Source of the DNA: Paenibacillus sp. G2S3
GTDB taxonomy: Bacteria; Bacillota; Bacilli; Paenibacillales; Paenibacillaceae
Direction: 5' to 3'
Length of the DNA stretch: 64,000 nucleotides
Assembly: GCF_030123105.1 (NCBI RefSeq)
Contig: NZ_CP126095.1
Coordinates: 4,278,001-4,342,000, forward strand
In this document: positions 19,170 to 28,493 of the stretch, in pieces
Numbering within the stretch: position 1 is the first letter of the stretch
Layout of the letters: each line of letters starts with the position of its first letter
Position numbers and translations under genes: made by a program
Notes under the pieces: model-generated
What the model saw: the letters and a program-made list of their open reading frames with translations, nothing else
What the model was told of the DNA's origin: nothing
Databases searched by the model: none

Positions 19170-19213
19170 ACGAAGCAGCTTATTCCCCGTAATCGGAGAA
19201 CAAGCTGCTTCGT
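19170..19213 (-). terminator. Terminator of the SHOCT-protein gene
   Basis: A 12-bp perfect stem (19170-19181 with 19202-19213) has a 20-base loop and a T5 run shortly after it on the minus strand. It is 83 bp after the stop codon of the gene upstream. Confidence 0.65.
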
Positions 19214-19295
19214 ATTTTGTGTCGTGCAGACTACTTCATCTATACAGAAGTTATTTAATCGATAAGAGTCATGCATTGAACGAAAAAAGTCTATT

Positions 19296-19736
19296 TTATA
19301 ATCCAAGGATTTGCTTTTTCTTGGCTTCAAATTCTTCTGGAGTTATGATACCAGAATCCTTAAGTTCTGCTAGCTGTCTCAAATCATCGATAGACCCAAC
19401 AGGAGCTGGAGGATTAGGGCGATTGTGTTTTTCTGATTTATATACTGCTATGTAATCACGAATTTTTTCGGCGATTTTCATTTTTCCCGGTTGAATAAGA
19501 ACAACGTTAGCACTCGCTCCTTTCAAATTATCCTTTTTCGATGTTTGAAGGCTGGCTGTAATTACTTGTAAATAAGGGACTTTTAAAAAGGGCTTAACTA
19601 TACTGATCGTAATGACGGAATCCAAGGGAATTGTTTGAGTTTGTCCTCCCAATTTCTGAACATTACTAGGCTTAATTACTAGGTAATCCTCGTATAGTTC
19701 AAGAGATGATGTACCGCCGCTGATCTCGTGTATCAT
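19296..19736 (-). CDS. PH-like domain protein with C-terminal SHOCT domain
   Basis: Residues about 1-105 form a small beta-rich domain like those called bacterial PH. The last 32 residues are a clear SHOCT (short C-terminal) motif: DLRQLAELKDSGIITPEEF then KKKQILGL. SHOCT units are thought to mediate oligomer formation or anchoring. The ATG at 19736 has GAGGTGG six bases upstream and is preferred over 19754. No function is known. It is divergent from the first ger operon. Confidence 0.8.
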   Translation of the reverse strand: MIHEISGGTSSLELYEDYLVIKPSNVQKLGGQTQTIPLDSVITISIVKPFLKVPYLQVITASLQTSKKDNLKGASANVVLIQPGKMKIAEKIRDYIAVYKSEKHNRPNPPAPVGSIDDLRQLAELKDSGIITPEEFEAKKKQILGL

Positions 19737-19949
19737 ATTATCCACCTCATTCATAAGATACCCCTATCTTATCATATATTTACAGATTTCTTCTATATTT
19801 ATCCTCTACTTCATAATAAAATCAAAAGAATAAAAATACCGAAAAATAAATTTCATGGATTTCAGTTCACGAATCCCCCACCGAATAAATTCCTTAATAA
19901 GGGAGAAGATAAAAAGCACCTAACATCTTACTCATTTAAGGAGAATAGC

Positions 19950-21530
19950 ATGCGGAAATTATTCAGCGCCAAGAAGCCTAAGTCTGAACCCAAGTCGCAG
20001 CCTCAGGCCGAAGCCGAAATTGAGCTTTCAACAAAGGATCTCTCTTCCCATGCCATATCTGAATCTCTCGAGGACAATTTACAGATGATTAGCGATTGTT
20101 TTGCCAATTGTTCAGATCTAAAGATTATCCCTTGGAACTATGGTCCTGATCTTAGGTATCAAGCCTTGGCAATCTACTTCAATACACTTACCAAGTCTGA
20201 CCCTACAAATTATTTTAAAGATACTTTGCAAAATCTAGTTCCGCATGAGCTAGGTCCTACCTCAGATGTAAATGTTAAAGATGTCATCTCTTTCTTTGAA
20301 CAAAATGGGGTTACCTCCCCACTCCTTGAATTGATGGACAATATCAATCAGGTCGTTAAGGGAATTCTTGACGGAAAGGTTGTAATTCTCTTTGATGGCT
20401 GGCAGAAAGCAGTCGCATATTATGCACTTGATATTGAGCAGCGTCAAACCTCTGAGCCTATTACTGAGCCAACCGTACAGGGCCCACACATCAGCTTTAT
20501 AGAAAGCTTGGAGCGTAATATTGGTGTTATTCGTAGCTTATTAAAGACTACTAATCTTAAGTTTGAGTTCTTCACTTCCGGTAAGCAGGTTCAAAGAACG
20601 TTGTCCTTTGGTTACCTGGATGGAGTAGTGAAGCCAGAAACATTACAACAGTTCAAGCAACGCATAGCAGATATCGAAAAGGAAGAGATTATTGACGTAT
20701 CCTATCTCGAAGCGTGGATCGGGGATTCTCTCTACTCTCCCTTCCCACAAGTCCGCTACACAGAACGACCTGATACAGCTATAACCGCTCTACTCGACGG
20801 GAAGATTATTGCTATGGTAAACGGAAGTCCTTCCATATTGATCTGTCCTGGAAATTTCTTGGAATTTTTTACGAATAGCGAGGATTATTATTACCGAACC
20901 ATTTTTTCATCTTTAATACGGTTGATTAGAGTGGCGGCCTTCATCATCGCGCTGTTGTTGCCTAGCACATATATTGCGTTATCCAACTTCCATTCCGAAC
21001 TAATTCCCACTGTTTTGCTACTTGCCATTCTTAACTCGCGCGAAGGCATCCCCTTTCCTGCCTTGATCGAGGCATTGATCATGGAATTTTTCTTTGAGCT
21101 ATTAAGAGAGGCGGGCATACGCTTACCTAGACCGATCGGGTCAGCCGTCAGCATTGTTGGTGCATTGGTCATAGGACAAGCAGCTATACAATCGCAAATC
21201 GCCTCTCCGGTTATGGTCATTGTCGTCGCCTTAACGGGTATTGCCTCTTTTGCGCTCCCTCAATACAATATGGCCATTGCACTGCGAATCTTGCGGTTTC
21301 CATTAATGATTCTTGCGGCAACGTTCGGAGGGCTTGGAATCATGGTTGGTTTTATACTGATTTATCTTCATCTGACTACCTTACGCTCTTTAGGCGAGCC
21401 GTATTTAGAGTCGTTGGCTCCCCTTGACCTTAAAAAAGTACGTTTTTCAATTTTTGTACTGCCGAGAAAGCTACTGCTTCATTCACCTCGTAGTCGTCAT
21501 TTATATAAAAAGACTTCAGGAAGGAAGTAG
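19950..21530 (+). CDS. Spore germination receptor subunit A (GerA family), operon 1
   Basis: The product is the A subunit of an inner spore membrane receptor that senses germinant. A soluble N-terminal region (to about 290) is followed by about five membrane segments; the family motif PFPAL.E...ME is visible as FPALIEALIMEFFFELLREA, followed by GSAVSIVGALVIGQAA. The ATG at 19950 is chosen for its RBS AAGGAG; the frame runs open further upstream without one. It heads gerA-gerC-small gene-gerB. Expression in the forespore under sigma-G is expected from the family, but no clear promoter was recognised. Confidence 0.95.
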   Translation: MRKLFSAKKPKSEPKSQPQAEAEIELSTKDLSSHAISESLEDNLQMISDCFANCSDLKIIPWNYGPDLRYQALAIYFNTLTKSDPTNYFKDTLQNLVPHELGPTSDVNVKDVISFFEQNGVTSPLLELMDNINQVVKGILDGKVVILFDGWQKAVAYYALDIEQRQTSEPITEPTVQGPHISFIESLERNIGVIRSLLKTTNLKFEFFTSGKQVQRTLSFGYLDGVVKPETLQQFKQRIADIEKEEIIDVSYLEAWIGDSLYSPFPQVRYTERPDTAITALLDGKIIAMVNGSPSILICPGNFLEFFTNSEDYYYRTIFSSLIRLIRVAAFIIALLLPSTYIALSNFHSELIPTVLLLAILNSREGIPFPALIEALIMEFFFELLREAGIRLPRPIGSAVSIVGALVIGQAAIQSQIASPVMVIVVALTGIASFALPQYNMAIALRILRFPLMILAATFGGLGIMVGFILIYLHLTTLRSLGEPYLESLAPLDLKKVRFSIFVLPRKLLLHSPRSRHLYKKTSGRK

Positions 21531-21535
21531 ATATA

Positions 21536-22702
21536 GTGAAACGACTTACTACCATGCTAATCTGCCTTCTTGTTCTCAGCCTAACTAGCGGATGCTGGGA
21601 TAATAAAGAACTTGACGAGTATGGGTATGTACAAGCAGTAGCCATTGACCAAGGTGAAGATGATCGCTTTGTGATAACGACTCATTTCTATAATCCTTCG
21701 ACCAAAATTGAAATGGGGCAGTCAGGGAATCCAGCGTCCAAGGGGATTAATATTTCAACGAGTGGAGAGACTTTTTTTGAAGCCATACGAGAAATCCCTG
21801 CAAAATTCGGCCGCAAAGCCAAATGGGATCATATGCGTGTCATTTTAATCGGTGAACAATTAGCTAGAAACGTGAACATAAGGGAAGTGCTTGATTTTTT
21901 CTCTAGGGATCAAGAGCCACGTGGTACCGTTCTTCCCCTCATTGCTGAACAAGCCGCGGCGCCTTTTCTAGATGTAAGTCCGTTTATTGAACAAACCATT
22001 GGTCAACAGTATAAGAGAATGGAAACGAGTGGTGCTCTTTATGCCGCAAAAACTTCCAAAATCCCTCTCTATGAGCTGGCTATTCAAATGTGCAGTCCCT
22101 CCAACACTTCTGTTCTACCTTACCTGCATAAGACCAGTGTAGATAATAAAGCAATAATATCAGGACTAGCGCTAATACATGACGGGAAAATGGTAGAACT
22201 TCTGAAGGAGAAAGATACAGAAGCGTTCATGATGCTGATGGACAGATATATCTATGGAGCCTTAGAATTCCCTTGCACCAATGAGAACGAAAATGCGCTA
22301 CGAAAAAAGGAATCTCTTGAAGTGCTCACCTTCAACAGTAAACTTACTCCAACCGTGAACAATGGTTCTGTTTCCGTCGGTGTAAAAATTGCAATTGAAG
22401 GTACAATCGGAGAGTTACGCTGTTCACATTTAAAAACATCTAAAGACATGAAACAATTTGAACAACGGATTGTAGCTCAGGTTGAACAGCAGGTGAAACA
22501 TACTACCGATTTTTTTAAAACAAAAAAAGTAGATGCACTTGGAATTGGTAATCAGATCTATCGAAGAAATCCGCAACAGTGGAAACAATTAGAGCCGGTA
22601 TGGAAGGAAAAGATTGCTCAGACTGAATTCGATATCAATGTTGAAGTCAAAGTGTTAAGCACTGGTATGAACTCAGGTACAATATTCGGGACAAAGGAGT
22701 AG
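21536..22702 (+). CDS. Spore germination receptor lipoprotein subunit C, operon 1
   Basis: This is the GerC-type lipoprotein of the receptor. The lipobox LTSGC lies at about residues 16-20, followed by the family start WDNKELDEYGYVQAVAIDQG. The three-domain GerC fold fills the 388 residues. It begins at a GTG five bp after the gerA stop, with AGGAAGG upstream. It works as a complex with the A and B subunits encoded on either side. Confidence 0.93.
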   Translation: MKRLTTMLICLLVLSLTSGCWDNKELDEYGYVQAVAIDQGEDDRFVITTHFYNPSTKIEMGQSGNPASKGINISTSGETFFEAIREIPAKFGRKAKWDHMRVILIGEQLARNVNIREVLDFFSRDQEPRGTVLPLIAEQAAAPFLDVSPFIEQTIGQQYKRMETSGALYAAKTSKIPLYELAIQMCSPSNTSVLPYLHKTSVDNKAIISGLALIHDGKMVELLKEKDTEAFMMLMDRYIYGALEFPCTNENENALRKKESLEVLTFNSKLTPTVNNGSVSVGVKIAIEGTIGELRCSHLKTSKDMKQFEQRIVAQVEQQVKHTTDFFKTKKVDALGIGNQIYRRNPQQWKQLEPVWKEKIAQTEFDINVEVKVLSTGMNSGTIFGTKE

Positions 22703-22707
22703 TAGCT

Positions 22708-22950
22708 ATGCTGGGACAAATTATCTGTGTACTGCTACTAGCTTTCGCTATGTTAGCCCATGACATCCCAAAGTTTAGACAAGCCTCCGTTCGTGATCGA
22801 GTGGTCTATGGAGTCCTTCTACTGCCGGTGCTTTATCTCGGGTTTATCTTCATAGCAGCAAAGCCATGGCCTAATTTGGACTCGCTCTTCAATCTACTTA
22901 CAGGTCCAGCTGAACACATCGTCCATTGGATCAACCCGGCTATTTCATAA
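22708..22950 (+). CDS. Small membrane protein of ger operon 1
   Basis: The 80-residue protein has two hydrophobic segments (about 2-17 and 33-52). It sits between gerC and gerB with gaps of 5 and 23 bp, and so is cotranscribed. Small two-segment proteins of this kind (GerD/GerX-like D subunits) modulate germinant receptors in some Bacillus operons; this is the likely equivalent, inferred from position and size. Confidence 0.7.
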   Translation: MLGQIICVLLLAFAMLAHDIPKFRQASVRDRVVYGVLLLPVLYLGFIFIAAKPWPNLDSLFNLLTGPAEHIVHWINPAIS

Positions 22951-22973
22951 GCGTATAGAAAGAGGAGGAACGT

Positions 22974-24089
22974 ATGAATAAGAAAGAACGTGTTAGCTCT
23001 ATCCAAATGTCCATGCTGTTTCTCTTCTTTATGACAGGTTCTTCAATCGTCATCGTCCCTGCTTCACTAACTAACTTTGCTGGCAATGGAGCTTGGATTT
23101 CTCTCATCATTGCTTCGGCCACAGGAATGCTTCTGCTATCCGGCATTCTATATTTAAATAGACGAGCTCCAGAGCTATCACTTGTGGAACAAAGCCGCGC
23201 TGTGCTTGGAAACGGACTGACTCTCGTTCTATTACTTCCTTTCACATGTGTTTTGTTTTGGAATGTCGCAGGAATTGTCATTGAGATCGGTACCTTTTTC
23301 AAAAGTACGATGTTAAAAGAAACGCCTACTTATGCGGTAAATACGATGTTTTTTATAATGATTGCCATGACGGCGCTCGCTGGCATCGAAGTAATTGCCC
23401 GTATGGCCGCAGTCTTAATGTCTCTAATGTTTGGATTTATTATCTTGGTCTGGATTCTCGTAGCAGGTTTGTATCATCCCGAATACCTGCTGCCCATCAT
23501 GCCTGATGGAGTTAGACCTATCCTGAGTGCTGCATATGTAGTCTATGGCTTTCCCTATTCCGAGCTAATCGTTTTTTCCATAATTTTACCTTTTGTGCAT
23601 AAAGAAGATAAATCAAAGCTAGGAAAACAAATGTATCTGGCTCTCATTATAAATGCCCTGACGTTAATTGCTTCTGTCATTAGCAGTATTATGGTACTGG
23701 GACCCCTGTCCGGCAGCTTAAAATATTCATTGTACCAGTTGGCGAGGTTAATTTATTTTCAGGAAACTATAGAACGGGTCGAGTCCGTGATCGGTTTTTC
23801 ATTGATTATTGGCTTCTATTTCAAGGCTTCAATCCTGCTGCTTATTCTTATTAAAGTCATGAAGGAGCTTCTTAGATTGGAAAATGAAAGACTGATTGTC
23901 TTCCCGCTTGCTTTTATTTGCCTTCTGCTGTCAGTGACGACTTACACACAAGAATCTGAGCTTACAGAGATCGTGAACACTACTTGGCCGTTGATCACTA
24001 ATTTGGCTTACATCCTGCCGTTTCTTCTGATTCTGTTGGTCACTTTTATTAGATTCCACATGAAAAAGCATAAGAATCAACCGTTCTAA
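22974..24089 (+). CDS. Spore germination receptor subunit B (GerAB family), operon 1
   Basis: This 371-residue integral membrane protein has about ten segments and belongs to the APC-type GerAB/ArcD/ProY transporters; the B subunit binds the germinant. The start has an excellent RBS (AGAGGAGGAACGT). It is the last gene of operon 1 and converges with the MFS gene with 33 bp between them and no obvious terminator. Confidence 0.94.
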   Translation: MNKKERVSSIQMSMLFLFFMTGSSIVIVPASLTNFAGNGAWISLIIASATGMLLLSGILYLNRRAPELSLVEQSRAVLGNGLTLVLLLPFTCVLFWNVAGIVIEIGTFFKSTMLKETPTYAVNTMFFIMIAMTALAGIEVIARMAAVLMSLMFGFIILVWILVAGLYHPEYLLPIMPDGVRPILSAAYVVYGFPYSELIVFSIILPFVHKEDKSKLGKQMYLALIINALTLIASVISSIMVLGPLSGSLKYSLYQLARLIYFQETIERVESVIGFSLIIGFYFKASILLLILIKVMKELLRLENERLIVFPLAFICLLLSVTTYTQESELTEIVNTTWPLITNLAYILPFLLILLVTFIRFHMKKHKNQPF

Positions 24090-24122
24090 TCCAATTTTAA
24101 TCACAGATATATTATATCTTCT

Positions 24123-25508
24123 TCAGCTTGCCTTCTTCGCAATTCGAAAAGTAGCTATAAAGCTTAAAATTACGAAAAGAAGCTGGATCGATAAGGCCAA
24201 GAGGATTCCTGTCATTACGCCCCATCCAAAGGTTTCACTAATGGTAATTAGGGCCCCGCCTAATCCGATGCTAAGTGCAGGACTAAAGGCATCAATAAAT
24301 TGAATATTCGCTGAAATTGAACCTGCATCACCATCTTCAGCATGCTGTAGCGCAATGGCTCCCGTGGTTGGATGTGCCAGCCCTATTCCAAAACCGGTAA
24401 GTATTTGTGAGAACACCGCGAGGACGATTCCATTACCTGAAATTCCTATCACGGTTATGACCAGCGCAACCCCGACTATCATAAAAGCAACACCAATCAT
24501 CACCCGTTGTTTACGGCCCTTTCCATGGTCTTGTTCATCAAGCTTAGATTGCAACCACGCTGCTATTGACCAACTTATAGCCCCAGCAGCAACGATTAAG
24601 CCCGCTACATCTGCCGATAACCCTTTAACATTTGTTAGAGCTAGAACAACATAGCTTTCAACAGCATAGTAGCACGCAACAAACAGCCCTCTAGTAACAA
24701 TGGTTGCCGGCAAACCTTTTCTAACAACTAAAGCACCCTCTGGCAGCAGTTTCCGTAAAGGTTGGATCATAATCAAAACCCCTGCAACAGAAATCACAAT
24801 CCCCTTCCAATAAGGTAAAAATCCTAATCCAGCTAATAGCAGCCCCGTTCCTAATGTTAATAAAATTGCGTATATTTCTTTATACTTCCCTCTTTTAGTC
24901 GATGAAGCATTAGTATTTTCAGTTTGTAACTTACGAAATAATGGGAGCGTTAAGCATACAGATAGAACAATAAATGGCAGAACAAGCCAGAACACGAACC
25001 TCCAAGAAAGATTTTCAGCCAAAAGCCCTGCGATATAAGGACCAATTAATGCTGGAAGAATATACGCACTAGAGAATGCCGCAAGTATTTTTGTTCTTAG
25101 ACTGTCAGGGTAACTTATAGTAATGCTGGAGTATACACAAGTTAAAAGCGCACCTGCTCCGAAACCTTGAAAAGCTCTTCCGCCGATCAACATGTAAATA
25201 TTGAAGGAAGCTGCTGCAATGACGATACCCGTAACAAAGATTAGAATAGCAACTATAAATGATTTATATACACCATTCTTATCTATCTGCTGTCCAATGA
25301 CCATTGTGCCAATGATTTGGGATAAAAGAAATGCACTAAAAATCCAACCATAATAATGGATCGCGTTCAAGCTTTGCGCCACTTTTGGTGCAATCGTCGT
25401 AACTCCCAATCCCTCAAATGCTACTGTTGTAACTGCCAGAATAATACCGATAGTCAACGCTCTGTACTGGGCATCAAAAATCCCGATTTTATTATTGCTT
25501 GTTCTCAT
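24123..25508 (-). CDS. MFS drug exporter
   Basis: The 461 residues hold 12-14 membrane segments. Motif A-like IGQQIDKNGVYK follows segment 2 and a GGRAFQGFGAGALLT stretch precedes segment 4; it is close to the EmrB/QacA group. RBS AAGGAGG is eight bases before the ATG. It lies directly after a MarR gene on the same strand, and an operator-like palindrome is found between the two, so it is probably the target of that repressor. The substrate is unknown. Confidence 0.87.
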   Translation of the reverse strand: MRTSNNKIGIFDAQYRALTIGIILAVTTVAFEGLGVTTIAPKVAQSLNAIHYYGWIFSAFLLSQIIGTMVIGQQIDKNGVYKSFIVAILIFVTGIVIAAASFNIYMLIGGRAFQGFGAGALLTCVYSSITISYPDSLRTKILAAFSSAYILPALIGPYIAGLLAENLSWRFVFWLVLPFIVLSVCLTLPLFRKLQTENTNASSTKRGKYKEIYAILLTLGTGLLLAGLGFLPYWKGIVISVAGVLIMIQPLRKLLPEGALVVRKGLPATIVTRGLFVACYYAVESYVVLALTNVKGLSADVAGLIVAAGAISWSIAAWLQSKLDEQDHGKGRKQRVMIGVAFMIVGVALVITVIGISGNGIVLAVFSQILTGFGIGLAHPTTGAIALQHAEDGDAGSISANIQFIDAFSPALSIGLGGALITISETFGWGVMTGILLALSIQLLFVILSFIATFRIAKKAS

Positions 25509-25537
25509 CTTTGTATCCTCCTTATAATTGTCGAAGC

Positions 25538-25609
25538 ATTAGTTGCCATAGCAAGTATTAGATAAAAATTAAAGAAATAGTCTTGACGATAATCGTCATA
25601 GCAACTAAT
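25538..25609. promoter_or_regulatory. Putative MarR operator region
   Basis: A perfect 15-bp palindrome TGACGATAATCGTCA lies at 25584-25598. On the minus strand the phrase TTGCTATGAC/TTGCTATGGC occurs twice, and ATTAGTTGC (25538-25546) is inverted as GCAACTAAT (25601-25609). The whole set lies just before the MFS gene and just after the MarR gene. Confidence 0.6.
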
Positions 25610-25647
25610 TAGGTTTATCGATCCATTCTTTTTACAAACAATATCTA

Positions 25648-26073
25648 CTATAAATCCTTTACATTATTATGGATTACAGAAAGTAGCCTTCTAAAGGTTT
25701 CAACCTCTTCCTCAGATAACCCTTCAATGGTCTTTCTATACGCTTCAATAGAGGGAGCAAGAATCTCATCTTTTATTTCACGACCTTTTGAAGTTAAATA
25801 TACACGTAAAGATCTTCTATCCGACTCATGGGTAACACGATGAACAAAACCTTTCTTTTCAAGCTTGAAGAGCATACGCGCAATGTTCGTCTGATCTTTA
25901 TATAGTCTTTCAGCAATATCCTTTTGAGTAATCCCTTCACTTTCCCAAAGAATAACGAGGATCTCCCATTGGTCCACCGTAATATCAAAGGGATTAACCA
26001 CTTTTTGATAATAGTTATTAAGCTTCAAATCTGCCCGGTGTACAATTACTCCTATGTATTTTTCTAATTCCAA
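25648..26073 (-). CDS. MarR-family transcription regulator
   Basis: A winged helix is visible (WEILVILWESEGITQKDI, then the wing VTHESDRRSLRVYLTSKG). The 141-residue length from a TTG at 26073, which has GGGGG eight bases upstream, fits the family; the frame to 26169 adds about 32 residues that do not look coding. MarR proteins repress efflux genes and respond to small phenolic compounds. The MFS gene follows 139 bp downstream. Confidence 0.88.
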   Translation of the reverse strand: MELEKYIGVIVHRADLKLNNYYQKVVNPFDITVDQWEILVILWESEGITQKDIAERLYKDQTNIARMLFKLEKKGFVHRVTHESDRRSLRVYLTSKGREIKDEILAPSIEAYRKTIEGLSEEEVETFRRLLSVIHNNVKDL

Positions 26074-26165
26074 TGGTATGGCCCCCAGATAATAGACATG
26101 ATTATAGTTGCTATGACCAGTATAATTGTAAGGACTTATAAATGCAACTCTAGAATGCAAGCTTT

Positions 26166-27272
26166 TCAATGTGCAGAATTCAGCTTTTTCTTCTCTTGGA
26201 TCCAGCCCACTAACAGTAAAATAAGCGGAATAATGAACAACATCGGAATCTGGACATAAAACCGAACGACACGTAATCCTGTATAGATAAATTCGACATA
26301 ATTACTTGCAATCGCAATTGAACAGATGAACATAACCATACTCAAGGGAATAATCAATTTACGATAGGATGGAATTCCAAACAATGTTGCCGTACCAATT
26401 ATCGTCGCATATAAGTAAATGCTGATCCGAAAAAAACCGCCGACAATAGCCGTGACCAGAAACAATGCATCTAAACGTTCCAGAAAAGCCCTGCCCTCAA
26501 TCAATTGCGAGGTTGTCAACAATGGATATTGCGTTCGTGTAAATAAATCCACACCAAGGACAGAAACATTTACCATCATAATAAACCCGATAAAACATCC
26601 ACTGATCAATAACCCTGTAATCACTGTTTTCTTCATTTTTCGCTTCTCATTCACATAGGGAAACAACATCAAGAACACAATGACCTCACCAAAGGGAAAT
26701 ACTACAGTGCCTGGAATCGATTGCTTCAGCACGGTTAACCATCCCTCTTCCAGCACGGGTCTTAAATTTTGAAGATCTACATTTCCAGACGTAAGGATCA
26801 GCGTTAGACCAGTAGTAGTAACAAGAAATAACACAGCAAAAAAAAGCTCCGCAGTCCTTGACAACACTTCGATCCCTTTTCCAATGACATACATAACCGC
26901 AACTAGCATCAAAGCAATGATAACGAGAAAGGGGGTTTGTATAAAAACGAAGGATACAGCCATAGAGGCAAATTCACGGATTACTAAACTCCCATTAAAC
27001 AAGAAGTAGACAACATATAACAAAGCAATAAAACGGCCCACAACGGGCCCTAATATTTTCTTTGCATATTCTGTAATCGGAAGATCCGGATAAAATAAAG
27101 ACAATCGATGATAGATTAGAAATAAGCATATTCCCCCGAGCATCCCTATGATTGCGGTAATCCATGCATCTTGTTTTGCTTCCGCTCCAAATCCGGAAAT
27201 AATCGCGCTCACGGTTTCAAATATTAATACAAGGATAAGCAATTGACGGGTGCTGATCTTTGCTTTTTCCAA
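26166..27272 (-). CDS. Spore germination receptor subunit B (GerAB family), operon 2
   Basis: This is a GerAB/ArcD/ProY-type transporter-like protein of about ten membrane segments, presumed germinant-binding. The TTG at 27272 has AGGAG eight bases before it and is preferred to the GTG at 27278, which is too close to the RBS. It is the third gene of operon 2, 27 bp after gerC. Confidence 0.92.
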   Translation of the reverse strand: MEKAKISTRQLLILVLIFETVSAIISGFGAEAKQDAWITAIIGMLGGICLFLIYHRLSLFYPDLPITEYAKKILGPVVGRFIALLYVVYFLFNGSLVIREFASMAVSFVFIQTPFLVIIALMLVAVMYVIGKGIEVLSRTAELFFAVLFLVTTTGLTLILTSGNVDLQNLRPVLEEGWLTVLKQSIPGTVVFPFGEVIVFLMLFPYVNEKRKMKKTVITGLLISGCFIGFIMMVNVSVLGVDLFTRTQYPLLTTSQLIEGRAFLERLDALFLVTAIVGGFFRISIYLYATIIGTATLFGIPSYRKLIIPLSMVMFICSIAIASNYVEFIYTGLRVVRFYVQIPMLFIIPLILLLVGWIQEKKKLNSAH

Positions 27273-27299
27273 ACCCACCTCTCCTCTCTTGCGAAGAAC

Positions 27300-28493
27300 T
27301 CATTCGCTTTTATCGATACTTTCCAGTATGGTTCTATTACGCAATCCAGTATTACGCACATAAGCCTCCACTTTCACTTTTACTTCAATCGCGGGAAAGG
27401 TCACATCATTCCAATTCCTCTTCAACATTCTCCATTGCTTTGGATGATCACGATGTACTACTTCTCCGAATCCGAAAATGTCCGACTTTTGCTGTTGCAT
27501 TAATTTAATCGTAGCTAGCGCTTCATCGTGAATGGCTTGTGTGTAGAGGCGTTCAATTTGCAAGAAAACCTTCGGGTTAGTTACATCAATGGGGACATCA
27601 ACCTCTCCAATATTCGCATCCGCGCCAATCTTCACTTCAATAATTGGTCTACCAGTTTTATCAAAGCTTGAATGAATTGATGATTTCGCCCGTATATTCT
27701 CGATCCCGATTGTATGTGGCTGACCATTCCAATCCATGGTTAACAATGTCGAACGAATTCTACCTAGAACCCATAAGAAACCACGGCCTTCGTTCCCGTC
27801 TAACCATTTCATTAATTTCCCATCTTTAAAAGTAGCGATCCCACTAGCCATAATTTTATCTTCTTTATTTGTAGGATCGAGTTGAACGCCAGTAATCGTC
27901 GGCTCTTTACCAGAAGAGACAATAGCTTGAATCACTTGGTATATTTTTTCATCAATATTTTCACCGAATGCTTTTTCCGTATCGGATACCATTTTCTTAA
28001 TTTTAATGGCGGGTGAATTATCGATACTTGTTGGTTGTTTAATAAGTTCTTCTCCTGTCGTCCCCCTCGCGATAACCATTGTAGCGGAAGGGCGAAATTC
28101 ACTATCCCGCTCAACGCCGTCAAAAAGCTTATTAATCCCTTGTGTTGCGGCTAATTCTTCACCTACTAAGAGAACAACCGCATGGCCATAATGCAACTGC
28201 CGAGAAAGTTTTTTAGAAAGAACGCGAGTGGCTTCAAATACATTATTACCTTCTGCTGAATATGTTGTTGGAGGTACCGGAGTAGGACTACTCCCCCCTT
28301 GTGTACTTGAAGCATTTGTGGGATTAACAATTTGAACAGTGACCCGAATGTTCTTCTTCTCTCCTTTATCAATGGCCAACGCAACCACAAAACCAATATC
28401 CGTTAGTTCTCGACTATCCCAACAACCCGTAAGCAAAAAGATCATAACGATCGATAACCAGAGTCCTGCCATTCTACGCATTATCTTGATCAC
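27300..28493 (-). CDS. Spore germination receptor lipoprotein subunit C, operon 2
   Basis: The GerC-type lipoprotein has lipobox LLTGC, then WDSRELTDIGFVVALAIDKG. It is 397 residues long. It overlaps the end of gerA by 20 bp; the GTG at 28493 and the ATG at 28481 are both possible and neither has a strong RBS, which suggests translational coupling to gerA. Confidence 0.92.
   Translation of the reverse strand: MIKIMRRMAGLWLSIVMIFLLTGCWDSRELTDIGFVVALAIDKGEKKNIRVTVQIVNPTNASSTQGGSSPTPVPPTTYSAEGNNVFEATRVLSKKLSRQLHYGHAVVLLVGEELAATQGINKLFDGVERDSEFRPSATMVIARGTTGEELIKQPTSIDNSPAIKIKKMVSDTEKAFGENIDEKIYQVIQAIVSSGKEPTITGVQLDPTNKEDKIMASGIATFKDGKLMKWLDGNEGRGFLWVLGRIRSTLLTMDWNGQPHTIGIENIRAKSSIHSSFDKTGRPIIEVKIGADANIGEVDVPIDVTNPKVFLQIERLYTQAIHDEALATIKLMQQQKSDIFGFGEVVHRDHPKQWRMLKRNWNDVTFPAIEVKVKVEAYVRNTGLRNRTILESIDKSE

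Noticed and set aside
19073..19330. 85-codon minus-strand frame after the SHOCT gene
   Set aside because: It overlaps the SHOCT gene end and spans the terminator at 19170-19213; composition is not coding-like.
26074..26169. N-terminal extension of the MarR gene to an ATG at 26169
   Set aside because: No RBS at that ATG, extra residues do not look like MarR, and the TTG at 26073 has a good RBS.
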